A stretch of DNA of 64,000 nt from Nitrosomonas sp. (GTDB lineage Bacteria > Pseudomonadota > Gammaproteobacteria > Burkholderiales > Nitrosomonadaceae), in contig NZ_JAHBZY010000016.1 of NCBI RefSeq assembly GCF_019635155.1, positions 21,664-85,663 on the forward strand, in the 5' to 3' direction. Below, one piece after another: positions 1-10,000 of the stretch (the stretch's first letter is position 1; the number at the start of each line of letters is the position of its first letter). Below the pieces are notes generated by a model. The model was not told the DNA's origin. It ran no database searches and saw nothing but the letters and a program-made list of their open reading frames with translations. A program made the translations under genes and the position numbers.

Positions 1-1
1 A

Positions 2-454
<453 letters not shown>

Positions 455-528
455 TTTCGTACTTGCAGTGATGCCATCGTGATTTGTATTCTGATTGCAC
501 ACTGCCTTGAATTTTAATTCATTAAGAC

Positions 529-556
529 ATAAAGGGTAGCGTTTGCTATCCTTTAT
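529..556 (+). terminator. hairpin between gap and pgk
   Basis: A 12-bp stem (529-540 with 545-556, one G-T pair) closes a GTTT loop and is followed by a T-rich stretch, ACTTTCTT. It could be a partial terminator or a processing/stability element that sets gap and pgk levels apart. The pgk start codon lies 30 bases downstream, so any read-through transcript carries the hairpin in its leader. Confidence 0.5.
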
Positions 557-586
557 ACTTTCTTAAAGACAAATCTGGAGTTTGCC

Positions 587-1765
587 GTGTCTGTTATTAA
601 ACTAGTTGATCTTGACCTGAAAGGTAAGCGCGTATTCATACGTGCGGATTTGAACGTGCCTGTAAAGGATGGCAAAGTAACCTCGGATGCACGTATTACC
701 GCTTCCATGGCAACGATTAATCACTGTCTCAAGCAAGGCGCCAAAGTGATGGTGACTTCTCATTTGGGACGTCCCGAAGAAGGCGTGTGGACTGAGGAAA
801 ATTCCCTGAAACCGGTTGCTGACAATATTGCGGAGCGCCTCGGAAAACCCGTGCGTTTGATTAAGGATTGGGTGGAAGGTGGTTTCGATGTTGCAGCCGG
901 TGAATTGGTTGTACTTGAGAATTGCCGTTTCAATAAAGGCGAGAAGAAAAACGTTGAAGAAACCGCGCAGAAATACGCAAAATTATGCGATGTTTTTGTG
1001 ATGGATGCTTTTGGCACCGCGCATCGGGCGGAAGCTTCGACGCATGGTATCGCCAAATATGCGCCGACGGCTTGTGCGGGAATACTATTGACAGAAGAGC
1101 TGGATGCATTGACCAAGGCATTATTGAATCCGGCTCGCCCGATGGTGGCGATTGTTGGTGGTTCGAAAGTTTCGACCAAATTGACGGTACTCGAATCATT
1201 ATCAGAAAAAGTCGATCAGTTAGTCGTGGGGGGAGGCATTGCCAATACTTTCCTGAAGGCGACGGGTAAAAATGTAGGTAAATCGCTGTGTGAAGATGAT
1301 CTGGTTCCGACGGCTAAAACGCTCATGGAAAAAATGGCGAAACGTAATGCATCGATTCCGATCGCGGTTGATGTGGTGGTAGGCAAGAAATTCGATGCAA
1401 ATGAGCCTGCGGTATTGAAAGACGCCGGTAATGTCGCCGACGACGACATGATTTTCGATATCGGTCCGAAAAGTGCGCAGGAGCTGGTGGATATCATCAT
1501 GAGAGCGGGAACGGTGGTGTGGAATGGTCCTGTGGGCGTATTTGAATTTGACCAATTTGGCGCCGGTACTGAGAAAATTGCTCGGGCTATCGCTGAAACG
1601 AAGGCTTTTACGTTGGCTGGCGGTGGTGATACCATTGCGGCAATTCAGAAGTACGATATCTATGACAAAGTTTCTTATATCTCAACAGCGGGTGGTGCAT
1701 TCCTCGAATTCCTGGAAGGCAAGAAGCTGCCTGCGGTAGAAATTTTGGAAATGCGCGCTAAATAA
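587..1765 (+). CDS. pgk: phosphoglycerate kinase
   Basis: A full-length 392-residue phosphoglycerate kinase, the usual bacterial size. It transfers phosphate between 1,3-bisphosphoglycerate and ADP, or the reverse in CO2 fixation. Family motifs are visible: [11 protein letters not shown] near residue 19 (substrate-binding N-domain), SHLGRP around 60, GGSKVSTK near 190, and the nucleotide-binding GPVGVFE and GGGDT segments in the C-domain. The start is GTG at 587, preceded by CTGGAG at 575-580; no ATG gives a better N-terminus. It sits between gap and pyk, 14 bases ahead of pyk, so pgk and pyk are probably cotranscribed. Confidence 0.97.
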   Translation: MSVIKLVDLDLKGKRVFIRADLNVPVKDGKVTSDARITASMATINHCLKQGAKVMVTSHLGRPEEGVWTEENSLKPVADNIAERLGKPVRLIKDWVEGGFDVAAGELVVLENCRFNKGEKKNVEETAQKYAKLCDVFVMDAFGTAHRAEASTHGIAKYAPTACAGILLTEELDALTKALLNPARPMVAIVGGSKVSTKLTVLESLSEKVDQLVVGGGIANTFLKATGKNVGKSLCEDDLVPTAKTLMEKMAKRNASIPIAVDVVVGKKFDANEPAVLKDAGNVADDDMIFDIGPKSAQELVDIIMRAGTVVWNGPVGVFEFDQFGAGTEKIARAIAETKAFTLAGGGDTIAAIQKYDIYDKVSYISTAGGAFLEFLEGKKLPAVEILEMRAK

Positions 1766-1779
1766 TTCTCAAGAAGACA

Positions 1780-3231
1780 ATGATTCGAAGAACGAAAATC
1801 GTAGCGACACTGGGGCCTGCCTGCAGCAATCCCAAAATACTGGAACGCATGATCCGCGCCGGAGTCGATGTTGTTCGGATCAACTTCTCCCATGGCACTC
1901 GGGAACAGCATATAGAATTTGCAGAAATGACACGTTCGATTGCACGAGCAGCCGGTGTTACGGTGGGCGTATTGGCCGATTTGCAAGGACCGAAGATTCG
2001 AGTCGGCAAATTTGAGCACGGTAAAATCCGGCTGGAAGTGGGGGATCAATTTATTCTGGATGCCACTTGTGAACTTGGAAATCAGGAAAGAGTCGGTCTC
2101 GATTATAAGGAATTACCGAACGATTTGGAGACCGGCGCCACGTTGATGCTGGATGACGGCCGTATCGTGCTGGGTGTGTCGCACGTGAAAGGACATCAAG
2201 TATTTTGCGTGGTCGAGCAAGGCGGAATACTGTCGAACAATAAAGGTATTAACCGCAAGGGCGGTGGATTGGGCGCTCCGGCGTTGACCAGTAAAGATTT
2301 GGAAGATATCAAAACCGCCGCGGAGTTTGGTGCAGACTACTTGGCCGTATCGTTCGTCCGTTCCGGTGACGATATCCGGCAAGCGCGCTCATTGCTGCAA
2401 GAAGCGGGTGGAAATGGCATGGTTATGGCGAAGATCGAACGCTCGGAAGCGATCTTGGCATTGGACGATATCCTCGATGCTTCCGACGCGATCATGGTCG
2501 CTCGTGGCGATTTGGCGGTGGAGGTCGGCGATGCCGCAGTTCCTGCGTTGCAGAAGCGAATGATCCGCTCGGCGCGGGCTAATAACAAAACCGTCATAAC
2601 GGCAACGCAAATGATGGAATCCATGATTACCAATCCGATTCCCACACGCGCCGAGGTGTCGGACGTAGCCAATGCGGTGCTGGATGGCACCGATGCGGTC
2701 ATGCTTTCGGCAGAATCCGCCGCCGGAGAATATCCGGTTGAAGCGGTTGAAGCGATGGCCAGGGTGTGTCTGGAGGCGGAGAAAGAATACCTGGTCAGCG
2801 TCGACCGGCGCATGCAAAATGTCAATCCGGCTTCCATTGAGGAAGCAATTGCCAGGGCGACCATGTATACCGCAGGTGGTCTGCATGTTCGCGCGATCGC
2901 TGCGCTGACACAAAGTGGCGTAACGGCGTTGCTGATGTCGCGCAGAAGTTCCAAAGTACCCATTTTTGCACTGAGTCCGAATGAGGTGACTCGCCGTCGC
3001 GTTACCTTGTTTCGTGGCGTTTATCCGGTGGAATTCGGCGAAGGATTGAATGATCCGGAAGAGATTCTGAATCTGGCCGAGCAAGAGTTACTTAACCGCG
3101 GGGTGGTGCGCAATGGCGATATCATGGTAATGACCATTGGTGAACCGGTCGGTAAAACCGGCGGTACCAATACCATGAAGATTATCAAAGTCGGTGAATG
3201 GAAAACAAGGCAAGGCCTTGATCCGGCGTGA
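1780..3231 (+). CDS. pyk: pyruvate kinase
   Basis: A 483-residue pyruvate kinase catalysing phosphoenolpyruvate plus ADP to pyruvate plus ATP. The N-terminus reads RRTKIVATLGPA, typical of the family. The active-site stretch MVMAKIERSEAI carries the catalytic lysine, DAIMVARGDLAVE and TATQMMESM complete the metal and substrate site, and a C-terminal allosteric-type domain follows (about residues 360-483). The ATG is 14 bases after the pgk stop. In an obligate autotroph pyruvate kinase feeds pyruvate into biosynthesis rather than energy generation; that role is inference from lifestyle. No irregularity is seen. Confidence 0.97.
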   Translation: MIRRTKIVATLGPACSNPKILERMIRAGVDVVRINFSHGTREQHIEFAEMTRSIARAAGVTVGVLADLQGPKIRVGKFEHGKIRLEVGDQFILDATCELGNQERVGLDYKELPNDLETGATLMLDDGRIVLGVSHVKGHQVFCVVEQGGILSNNKGINRKGGGLGAPALTSKDLEDIKTAAEFGADYLAVSFVRSGDDIRQARSLLQEAGGNGMVMAKIERSEAILALDDILDASDAIMVARGDLAVEVGDAAVPALQKRMIRSARANNKTVITATQMMESMITNPIPTRAEVSDVANAVLDGTDAVMLSAESAAGEYPVEAVEAMARVCLEAEKEYLVSVDRRMQNVNPASIEEAIARATMYTAGGLHVRAIAALTQSGVTALLMSRRSSKVPIFALSPNEVTRRRVTLFRGVYPVEFGEGLNDPEEILNLAEQELLNRGVVRNGDIMVMTIGEPVGKTGGTNTMKIIKVGEWKTRQGLDPA

Positions 3232-3357
3232 GTTATCGGATGCACTGGAGTCTGGATTGATGCGTACGAGAAAAAGAATCAAGCAGCAATCATCCAGAAT
3301 AATCGCTTATACTAATACAACACAGAATTTTATTAAGATACTTTAAAGGAGATCTAA

Positions 3358-4422
3358 ATGGCACTCGTATCACTCAGACAACTACTCGATCATGCGGCTG
3401 AAAACGGCTACGGCTTGCCGGCATTCAACGTCAATAATCTGGAACAAATCCAAGCGATCATGCAAGCAGCGGATGAATGCAACAGCCCGGTCATCATGCA
3501 AGGTTCCGCCGGTGCGAGAAAATACGCCGGTGAAGCTTTTCTGCGTCATTTGATTGCAGCGGCAGTTGAAGCGTATCCGCATATCCCGATCGTCATGCAC
3601 CAAGATCATGGTGCATCGCCTTCGGTATGCGTTAACGCGATTCGCAGTGGTTTCTCGAGTGTCATGATGGACGGTTCCTTGCAAGCCGATGCTAAAACAC
3701 CATCCACCTACGAATATAATGTTGATGTAACAGCAGACGTTGTGAATACTGCACATTCCGTCGGCGTATCCGTGGAAGGCGAACTGGGTTGCTTGGGTTC
3801 TTTGGAGTCGGGCATGGGCGAAGCTGAAGACGGTCACGGTGCGGAAGGTGTGTTATCGCATGACCAACTGTTGACTGATCCGGAAGAGGCGGCTGACTTT
3901 GTGCGTAAAACCGGTGTCGACGCCTTGGCGATTGCAATCGGCACCTCGCATGGCGCGTATAAATTTACCCGTAAACCTACCGGCGATATTCTGGCGATCC
4001 AACGTATTAAAGAAATCCATGCGCGCATTCCTAATACACACCTGGTGATGCACGGCTCCAGCTCGGTTCCGCAAGAATGGCTGGAAATCATCCGCAAATT
4101 CGGCGGCGACATCAAGGAAACCTATGGCGTGCCGGTTGAAGAAATTCAGGAAGGCATCAAATACGGTGTACGTAAAGTCAATATCGATACCGATATCCGC
4201 CTGGCGATGACCGGTGCGATTCGCCGCAGCCTGGAAACCGACAAAAGCAACTTCGATCCACGTAAATTCCTGAAAGAAGCGACCGCTGCCGCCAAAGAGA
4301 TTTGTAAAGCACGCTTCGAAGCCTTCGGCTGCGCCGGACAAGCCAGCAAAATCAAAGCCATTTCGCTGGAAGACATGGCGAACCGCTATGCCAAAGGTGA
4401 ATTGAACGCGGTTATTAAGTAA
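3358..4422 (+). CDS. fba: class II fructose-1,6-bisphosphate aldolase
   Basis: A 354-residue class II (zinc-dependent) aldolase, the CbbA-like form common in autotrophic proteobacteria. It condenses dihydroxyacetone phosphate with glyceraldehyde 3-phosphate, and in this family often also makes sedoheptulose bisphosphate in the Calvin cycle. The signature HQDHGASP at residues 81-88 supplies a zinc histidine and the catalytic aspartate; [10 protein letters not shown] and LVMHGSSS hold further zinc histidines, and VNIDTDIR lies at the phosphate site. A strong AAAGGAG at 3345-3351 precedes the ATG. It lies 126 bases after pyk, so it may have its own promoter, although no convincing -35/-10 pair is visible. 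Confidence 0.97.
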   Translation: MALVSLRQLLDHAAENGYGLPAFNVNNLEQIQAIMQAADECNSPVIMQGSAGARKYAGEAFLRHLIAAAVEAYPHIPIVMHQDHGASPSVCVNAIRSGFSSVMMDGSLQADAKTPSTYEYNVDVTADVVNTAHSVGVSVEGELGCLGSLESGMGEAEDGHGAEGVLSHDQLLTDPEEAADFVRKTGVDALAIAIGTSHGAYKFTRKPTGDILAIQRIKEIHARIPNTHLVMHGSSSVPQEWLEIIRKFGGDIKETYGVPVEEIQEGIKYGVRKVNIDTDIRLAMTGAIRRSLETDKSNFDPRKFLKEATAAAKEICKARFEAFGCAGQASKIKAISLEDMANRYAKGELNAVIK

Positions 4423-4446
4423 TTAAATCTCAGTAGCATTCAAAAT

Positions 4447-4491
4447 AACCCTATGGTTGATTGTGCAGCTTGCATTATCAATCGTAGGGTT
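4447..4491. terminator. long hairpin between convergent fba and yggX
   Basis: A 15-bp stem pairs 4447-4461 with 4477-4491 (two G-T pairs) around a 15-base loop that contains TGCA twice. It lies between the 3' ends of fba (+) and yggX (-), where a bidirectional terminator is expected. No T-run follows on either strand, so it may instead act as a Rho-dependent or 3'-end-protecting structure. Confidence 0.45.
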
Positions 4492-4572
4492 ACTCATAAT
4501 ATCTTCGCGCTATATTTCAAAATATTCGGAAGAATGGTGGCAAGTTTTGTAATAATGATCATATCTCAGCGA

Positions 4573-4851
4573 CTATGATTCATTTTTAGGTGGAACATAT
4601 CCCACCGCCTGTTCTGCGCCTTCCCCAAAGAAATGTGCTTCCATTTGTTCCGCCAGGTATTTGCGGGCTTTCGGATCGGATAGATTTAAGCGGTTTTCGT
4701 TGACCAGCATGGTTTGGTGTTTGATCCATTGATTCCAGGCTTCTTTGGAAACATTTTCAAAAATCCGTTTGCCGAGCTCACCAGGATAAGTTTGGAAATC
4801 CAGACCTTCGGCCTCGCGGCCTAATTTAATGCATTTAATCATTCGTGCCAT
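4573..4851 (-). CDS. yggX: Fe(2+)-trafficking / oxidative damage protection protein YggX
   Basis: A 92-residue protein matching the YggX family over its whole length: [11 protein letters not shown] at the N-terminus with the conserved cysteine at residue 7, then [16 protein letters not shown] and the C-terminal EAHFFGEG segment. Family members protect iron-sulfur proteins from oxidative damage and are thought to help deliver iron. The gene is the last of a leftward trio, rsmE-argA-yggX, and starts 75 bases after the argA stop. The short gap holds two GTTCGTTT repeats of unknown meaning. Confidence 0.93.
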   Translation of the reverse strand: MARMIKCIKLGREAEGLDFQTYPGELGKRIFENVSKEAWNQWIKHQTMLVNENRLNLSDPKARKYLAEQMEAHFFGEGAEQAVGYVPPKNES

Positions 4852-4926
4852 TGTGAGTATGTCCTAGAGAAAGCGGCATTATGAAACGTTCGTTTCGTTA
4901 CGTAAACTGTTCGTTTAATTTTCCGG

Positions 4927-6294
4927 TTAATCACTGAGGTGCTTGATCAGTACTTTCGAACGGCGCTGATAATTATATAAATTTTGTTTGGTTCTCGGTA
5001 ATTCGTCAGGTGTGGCCACGTTGAACCCGTGTTCAATAAACCAGTGTGTGGCATGGGTAGTGAGCACGAATAATTTGTGGATGCCTTGTGCATCTGTTTT
5101 ATTCTCGATGTATTTGAGCAAGCGTTCGCCATGTCCCCGGTTGCGGTAATCCGGGTGAATCGCCAGGCATGCGAGTTCGCTGGCCTGTTCTTCCGGGAAT
5201 GGATAAAGCGCGGCGCAACCAAGGATGATGCCATCGTGTTCGAAGACGGTAAACCGGTCGATTTCAATTTCCAGCAATTCGCGGCTGCGTCTGACCAGAA
5301 TGCCTTCGGTTTCGAGCGGTTCGATCAACTGTAAGATACCGCCAACGTCCTCGATTTTTGCTTTTCTGAGGGTTTGTAACGATTCTTGTGTGATCATGGT
5401 GCCGATGCCATGGTGTGTGAAGAGCTCGTGCAAAATGGCGCCATCGCAATGACGGCTGATCAAATGCGCGCGAGTGACGCCCATGTCGCAAGCTTTAGTT
5501 GCCGATTGTAATGCGGGCAGGATGGTATCCGGTATTAAGGATGCCTGAGTCGGAATTTTATGTTCCAGCAATAATTTGCTTTCGGCAACCGTCAATTCGC
5601 GTGGTAACGGAGCGATCTTGTTTTCAGCAGAAGCTGTGCAGTCGGCAGTATCCAGTAGGAAAATCAGTTTTTCGGCATGGAGTGCGATGGCGGTTTCGGT
5701 GGCGACATTTTCCATCGTCAAGTTAGAAATCTCACCTGTGGGTGAATAACCGAGTGGTGAAATCAGCACCACGTCACCTTGTTCCAGCCGTGAATGAATG
5801 GCTTGCGCATTAATCTTGCGCACTTTGCCGGTATGCATCAGATCAACGCCTTGAATGACGCCGCAGGGACAAGCGGTGACAAAGTTGCCGCTGGTAACGC
5901 GAATCGAGGCATTGGCCATCGGCGAATTTGGCAGCCCCATTGATAACAACGCAGCGATTTCGTGATGAATGCGCCCGACCGACTCCTTGACGCATTGCAG
6001 CGCGGCGGCATCGGTAACGCGCATGCCCATGACTGTTTGCGTGTCCAATTGTAATTCATCCAAGCGCAATTGAATTTGCGGTCGGGCGCCATGAACCAGA
6101 ACCAACCGGACGCCGAGGCTGGCGAGTAAGTTGATATCGTGAATGAAATTGACGAATTGTGCATCGGTGATCATTTCACCGCTAAAACCGATGACAAAGA
6201 CCTTACCGCGAAAGGTATGAATGTAGGGCGTTACTGAACGAAACCATGCGACAAATTCAGCGGTTGTATCCGGTTTATTATTTTCGACTGTCAT
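4927..6294 (-). CDS. argA: N-acetylglutamate synthase (amino-acid N-acetyltransferase)
   Basis: A 455-residue ArgA with the usual two-part structure: an amino-acid-kinase-like domain (about residues 20-290, with FVIGFSGEM and VLVHGARPQI) and a C-terminal GNAT acetyltransferase domain (about 305-440, with ACLAIHPDYRNRGHGERL as the acetyl-CoA loop). It makes N-acetylglutamate from acetyl-CoA and glutamate, the first step of arginine biosynthesis, and is normally inhibited by arginine through the kinase-like domain. Its ATG shares one base with the rsmE stop (TGA at 6294-6296 on the reverse strand), so the two are translationally coupled. Confidence 0.96.
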   Translation of the reverse strand: MTVENNKPDTTAEFVAWFRSVTPYIHTFRGKVFVIGFSGEMITDAQFVNFIHDINLLASLGVRLVLVHGARPQIQLRLDELQLDTQTVMGMRVTDAAALQCVKESVGRIHHEIAALLSMGLPNSPMANASIRVTSGNFVTACPCGVIQGVDLMHTGKVRKINAQAIHSRLEQGDVVLISPLGYSPTGEISNLTMENVATETAIALHAEKLIFLLDTADCTASAENKIAPLPRELTVAESKLLLEHKIPTQASLIPDTILPALQSATKACDMGVTRAHLISRHCDGAILHELFTHHGIGTMITQESLQTLRKAKIEDVGGILQLIEPLETEGILVRRSRELLEIEIDRFTVFEHDGIILGCAALYPFPEEQASELACLAIHPDYRNRGHGERLLKYIENKTDAQGIHKLFVLTTHATHWFIEHGFNVATPDELPRTKQNLYNYQRRSKVLIKHLSD

Positions 6295-7040
6295 CAGTAA
6301 TCCCCCCAGAGCGCTTGCATCGCGGCAATTGCCGCTAAAGCGGCGCTTTCCGTACGCAAAATGCGATTGCCCAGATGCAGCGGTACAAAGCCCGAATGCG
6401 TCATCGCTAATTCTTCGTCCGCGGTGAATCCACCTTCCGGCCCTATAATAAGGGCCACTTTAGCATCGGTGACCGGCTCAGGTATATCTTTCAAGCTTTT
6501 TGTCGCCGTGGTGGATAACATGATTAGGATATCTTGCACGGTGCGGTTCATTTTTTTCTGACTCAACCATTCTGACAGAGTGATCATCGGATCTATTGGC
6601 GGGACTTGATTTCTGCCGCATTGTTCACAGGTTGAAATGGCGATCTTTTGCCAGTGTTGCAGACGCTTCCCGGAACGTTCGTTCGACAGATGCACAATGC
6701 TGCGGGCGGTGGATACCGGTTGGATGCGAGACACGCCGAGTTCGATTGATTTTTGTATGATCCAGTCCATTTTCTCATTCACGCAGATGGCTTGGGCGAG
6801 TTCGATTTGTAATGGGGATTCCCGGTTTGTGTCTTGGAAACTGTCGACAAATACCACGATGCGGTCTTTGCTGATGATATCGATTCGCGCGCGAAACTCA
6901 CCGCCGTGACCATTGAATAGCGTGATCGGATCGCCATTTCTAAGACGTAATACACGTGCGGCATGATGTTTATTATCAGCCGATAATTCAATCATCTGTC
7001 CAACGGTGATTGCTTCAGGATGGTAGAAACGAGCGTGCAT
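6294..7040 (-). CDS. rsmE: 16S rRNA (uracil-1498-N3)-methyltransferase
   Basis: A 248-residue SPOUT-class methyltransferase that methylates U1498 of 16S rRNA in the 30S subunit. The N-terminal PUA-like part contains HHAARVLRLRNGD; the C-terminal trefoil knot has the family signature IIGPEGGFTADE (about residues 196-208) and LGNRILRTESAA, which bind S-adenosylmethionine. It is the first gene of the leftward rsmE-argA-yggX group. A divergent gene starts at 7198, so promoters for both directions must lie in 7041-7197. Confidence 0.95.
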   Translation of the reverse strand: MHARFYHPEAITVGQMIELSADNKHHAARVLRLRNGDPITLFNGHGGEFRARIDIISKDRIVVFVDSFQDTNRESPLQIELAQAICVNEKMDWIIQKSIELGVSRIQPVSTARSIVHLSNERSGKRLQHWQKIAISTCEQCGRNQVPPIDPMITLSEWLSQKKMNRTVQDILIMLSTTATKSLKDIPEPVTDAKVALIIGPEGGFTADEELAMTHSGFVPLHLGNRILRTESAALAAIAAMQALWGDY

Positions 7041-7197
7041 GATTAATGCCGTTGCCTGGATGCGGCAATTTCAACAAATAGAGTCATGATAATATAACAT
7101 GTTATGCACCCGGTATTGATGAGGCAATACGATTGATTCCGATACGTGTTAAACCGGGAACAGTTTCTATAATATTTTTAATCATTGGAGTAAGTAT

Positions 7198-7755
7198 ATG
7201 GCAAGTTTGGAAACACCAGTTTGTGATTTTGGTTGGAGAGCGATCGATTTTGATTTGTTGGGCGTCGATGGCAAACGTTATAGCCTGGCTTCGGCAAAAG
7301 GGGAAAGCGGACTCTTGGTCATGTTTATTTGCAATCATTGTCCGTATGTCAAGGCGGTGCAGGATCGCATTATCCGTGATGTTAATGAGTTGAAACAGCA
7401 CGGTATCAATGCCATTGCCATTATGTCCAACGACCCGGCGGATTATCCGGAAGATTCTTTTGAGAACATGAAACTCGTGGCTCAACAATTGAATTATCCG
7501 TTCCCGTATGTTTGGGATGAAACGCAAGAAATTGCGAAGAAATATGGCGCGGTATGCACCCCGGATTTTTTTGGATTCAATAACAATCTGGAATTGCAAT
7601 ATCGCGGACGCCTCGATGCATCGCGTAAAGAAGCGGCGCCTGCGGATGTGCGCCGGGATTTATTCGAAGCAATGCTGCAAGTTGCAAAGACCGGTCACGG
7701 TCCGGCCGAGCAAATTCCCAGTATCGGATGTTCGATTAAATGGCGTACGGAGTAG
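7198..7755 (+). CDS. thioredoxin-fold family protein (AhpC/TSA-like redoxin)
   Basis: A 185-residue single-domain protein of the widespread AhpC/TSA-like thioredoxin group. The redox motif is C45-N-H-C48 in MFICNHCPYVKA, followed by the cis-proline region AVCTPDFFGF and a conserved YRGRLDASR segment. No signal peptide is visible, so it probably acts in the cytoplasm; the physiological partner is unknown. GGAG lies ten bases before the ATG. The last 16 bases overlap the next gene, which suggests coupled translation of the redoxin and the phosphatase. Confidence 0.85.
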   Translation: MASLETPVCDFGWRAIDFDLLGVDGKRYSLASAKGESGLLVMFICNHCPYVKAVQDRIIRDVNELKQHGINAIAIMSNDPADYPEDSFENMKLVAQQLNYPFPYVWDETQEIAKKYGAVCTPDFFGFNNNLELQYRGRLDASRKEAAPADVRRDLFEAMLQVAKTGHGPAEQIPSIGCSIKWRTE

Positions 7756-8546
7756 ATGTGCTAGAAAAAGTGATTGCGGCAGTCAGAGAAGTCGCTCAGG
7801 AAGTTATTATGCCGCGCTATTTGCGTGTAGGCCGGCAAACCAAAGCGGATGGAAGTTTTTTTACCGAGGCGGATGTGGCTGCGCAAAATGCGTTATTGGA
7901 TCGGTTGCAGAAAATCCATCCAGCGGCGGCGATGGGTGAGGAAATGACCGAAGCGGAGCAGCAAGCTGAATGGATTAAAGGGAAATCGGGGTTATGGAGC
8001 GTCGATCCGATCGATGGGACATCCAATTTTTATAACGGTTTGCCTTACTTCGCCACATCCGTGGCATACATGGAACAAGGACAGAGCGTTCTCGGCGTGA
8101 TTTATAATCCCGTAACGGATGAGATGTTTTATGCGACCAAAGGTAATGGCGCATTTTTAAATGGTGTCGCATTACCTCTCAAGAAACATGCACCACCAAT
8201 GTCGAGTGCGATGGCGAATGTGGATCTGAAGCGGCTGGATCGGGCATTTGCTGCCAGAGTGGCCGCGTATCCGCCGTTTGCGTCGCAGCGGAATTTCGGT
8301 GCTTGCGCATTGGAGTGGTGTTATACCGCTGCCGGTTATTTTGATTTGTACTTGCATGGTGGGCAGAAACCATGGGATTACGCTGCGGGTTCTCTAATCC
8401 TGGCGGAAGCGGGCGGCAATCTATGTGGCTTTGAACACGATGATTATTGGACGAGTCCGCCATGGCATCGCTCGGTGATAGCCGCATTGGACCCGGTATT
8501 ATTTGTACAATGGCGTGATTGGGTGCGGGAAAATCGCAAAAAATAG
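7740..8546 (+). CDS. inositol-monophosphatase-family phosphatase
   Basis: A 268-residue member of the Mg2+-dependent, lithium-sensitive phosphatase superfamily. Metal ligands are recognisable: GEEM around residue 67, DPIDGTSNFYNG near 91-102, and the late WDYAAGSLILAEAGG motif. Substrates in this family include inositol phosphates, histidinol phosphate and 3'-phosphoadenosine phosphate; the sequence alone does not decide. The ATG at 7740 overlaps the redoxin gene by 16 bases; GTG at 7758 is an alternative start. trkA begins 9 bases after its stop, so the two are probably in one transcript. Confidence 0.85.
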   Translation: MAYGVDVLEKVIAAVREVAQEVIMPRYLRVGRQTKADGSFFTEADVAAQNALLDRLQKIHPAAAMGEEMTEAEQQAEWIKGKSGLWSVDPIDGTSNFYNGLPYFATSVAYMEQGQSVLGVIYNPVTDEMFYATKGNGAFLNGVALPLKKHAPPMSSAMANVDLKRLDRAFAARVAAYPPFASQRNFGACALEWCYTAAGYFDLYLHGGQKPWDYAAGSLILAEAGGNLCGFEHDDYWTSPPWHRSVIAALDPVLFVQWRDWVRENRKK

Positions 8547-8555
8547 GTACTTGAA

Positions 8556-9989
8556 TTGAAAATTATTATTCTGGGCGCCGGCCAGGTGGGCACGTCCGTT
8601 GCGGAGAATCTGGTTAGTGAAGCGAACGATATTACGATGGTCGATATTGACCCGAAACGTCTGGCGCTATTGCAAGATCGATTGGATTTGCGCACGGTTG
8701 TGGGCGATGCTTCGCATCCTTCGGTGCTGGTCAGCGCTGGCGCGCATGATGCGGATATGATATTGGCCGTCACCGAGCACGATGAAACTAACTTGGTCGC
8801 TTGTAAACTCGCCGCCTCATTATTTAATACGCCCACGAAGATCGCCCGCATTCGGTCCACTGAATATCTGGAGCACCCGGAAATTTTCTCGGCTGAGAAT
8901 TTTTGTGTTGATTTTGCGATTTGTCCTGAGCAAATTCTTACGGAATATATCGAGAAGCTGATCGAATTTCCGGAAGCGCTGCAGGTGCTTGATTTTGCCG
9001 CAGGGGAAGTGAGCTTGGTAGCGGTGAGAGCGTTGCAGGGCGGATTGCTGGTCGGTCAACAGTTACAGGAATTGCGAAAACATGTACCGAATGTTGATAC
9101 GCGGGTCGCGGCTATTTTCCGCAAAGATCGCCCCATTATTCCCGAGGGGGATACTGTCATCGAAGCGGAGGACGAAGTATTTTTCATCGCGGCGACTGAA
9201 GATATTCGCACGGTCATGAGGGAGTTGCGAAGAATGGACGAACCGGTCAAGCATGTGATGATTGCCGGCGGTGGAAAAATTGGCAGACGTCTTGGCGGTA
9301 CATTGGAGAAAGACTATCAGGTCAGAATTATCGAACGTAATTACCAAGCTTGCGAGCGATTGGCCGGGGAACTTAGCGATGCATTGGTGCTGCATGGGGA
9401 TGCGACGGATGAAACCTTGCTGGAAGACGAGAACATTGCTGAGATGGATATGTTTTGCGCGCTGACCAATGACGATGAAAATAACATTATGTCAGCCCTG
9501 CTGGCAAAACGTATGGGGGCGCATAAGGTTATTGCATTAATTAATCGCAGCGCCTATGTTGATTTGGTGCAGAGTAGCGGGATTGATATTGCGATTTCAC
9601 CGGCGCAAGTAACGATCGGTTCGTTACTGGCTTATGTCCGTCACGGTGATGTGGCTGCCGTGCATAGTCTGCGACGCGGCGCGGCGGAAGCTTTGGAGCT
9701 GGTAGCGCATGGCGATGCGAAATCGTCCAATGTCGTCGGACGCAGGATCGATGAAATTAAATTGCCAAAGGGTGCAACGATAGGGGCTATTGCTCGTGGA
9801 TTGCCAAAAACAGAAGGATTGTTCGGTGAGCATTTCGCCAATGAGCCAGATGTAGGCGCGATCAAAGTTGTTATTGCACACCACGATACGGTGATTGAGT
9901 CGGAAGATCATGTGATTTTGTTTGTGATCAATCGCAAGATGATCCGGGAAGTGGAAAAGCTGTTTCAGGTTAATGTTGGCTTTCTGTAG
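8556..9989 (+). CDS. trkA: Trk potassium uptake system, NAD-binding regulatory subunit TrkA
   Basis: A 477-residue peripheral subunit made of two tandem RCK units. The first Rossmann motif is GAGQVGTSVAENL at the N-terminus, the second GGGKIGRRLGG near residue 238; each is followed by an RCK-C ligand-binding domain, the last ending around 450. TrkA binds NAD(H)/ATP and gates the TrkH channel at the cytoplasmic face. The start is TTG at 8556, which places the Rossmann strand directly after the initiator residue as in other TrkA proteins. trkH follows 11 bases downstream. Confidence 0.95.
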   Translation: MKIIILGAGQVGTSVAENLVSEANDITMVDIDPKRLALLQDRLDLRTVVGDASHPSVLVSAGAHDADMILAVTEHDETNLVACKLAASLFNTPTKIARIRSTEYLEHPEIFSAENFCVDFAICPEQILTEYIEKLIEFPEALQVLDFAAGEVSLVAVRALQGGLLVGQQLQELRKHVPNVDTRVAAIFRKDRPIIPEGDTVIEAEDEVFFIAATEDIRTVMRELRRMDEPVKHVMIAGGGKIGRRLGGTLEKDYQVRIIERNYQACERLAGELSDALVLHGDATDETLLEDENIAEMDMFCALTNDDENNIMSALLAKRMGAHKVIALINRSAYVDLVQSSGIDIAISPAQVTIGSLLAYVRHGDVAAVHSLRRGAAEALELVAHGDAKSSNVVGRRIDEIKLPKGATIGAIARGLPKTEGLFGEHFANEPDVGAIKVVIAHHDTVIESEDHVILFVINRKMIREVEKLFQVNVGFL

Positions 9990-10000
9990 AAAAAGTATCC

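Noticed and set aside
2337-3084. Long antisense frames of more than 200 codons over pyk
   Set aside because: Both are complements of a strongly conserved pyruvate kinase and show no domain of their own.
4852-4926. GTTCGTTT repeats between yggX and argA as a CRISPR-like or operator array
   Set aside because: Only two short units with irregular spacing in 75 bases; chance is sufficient.
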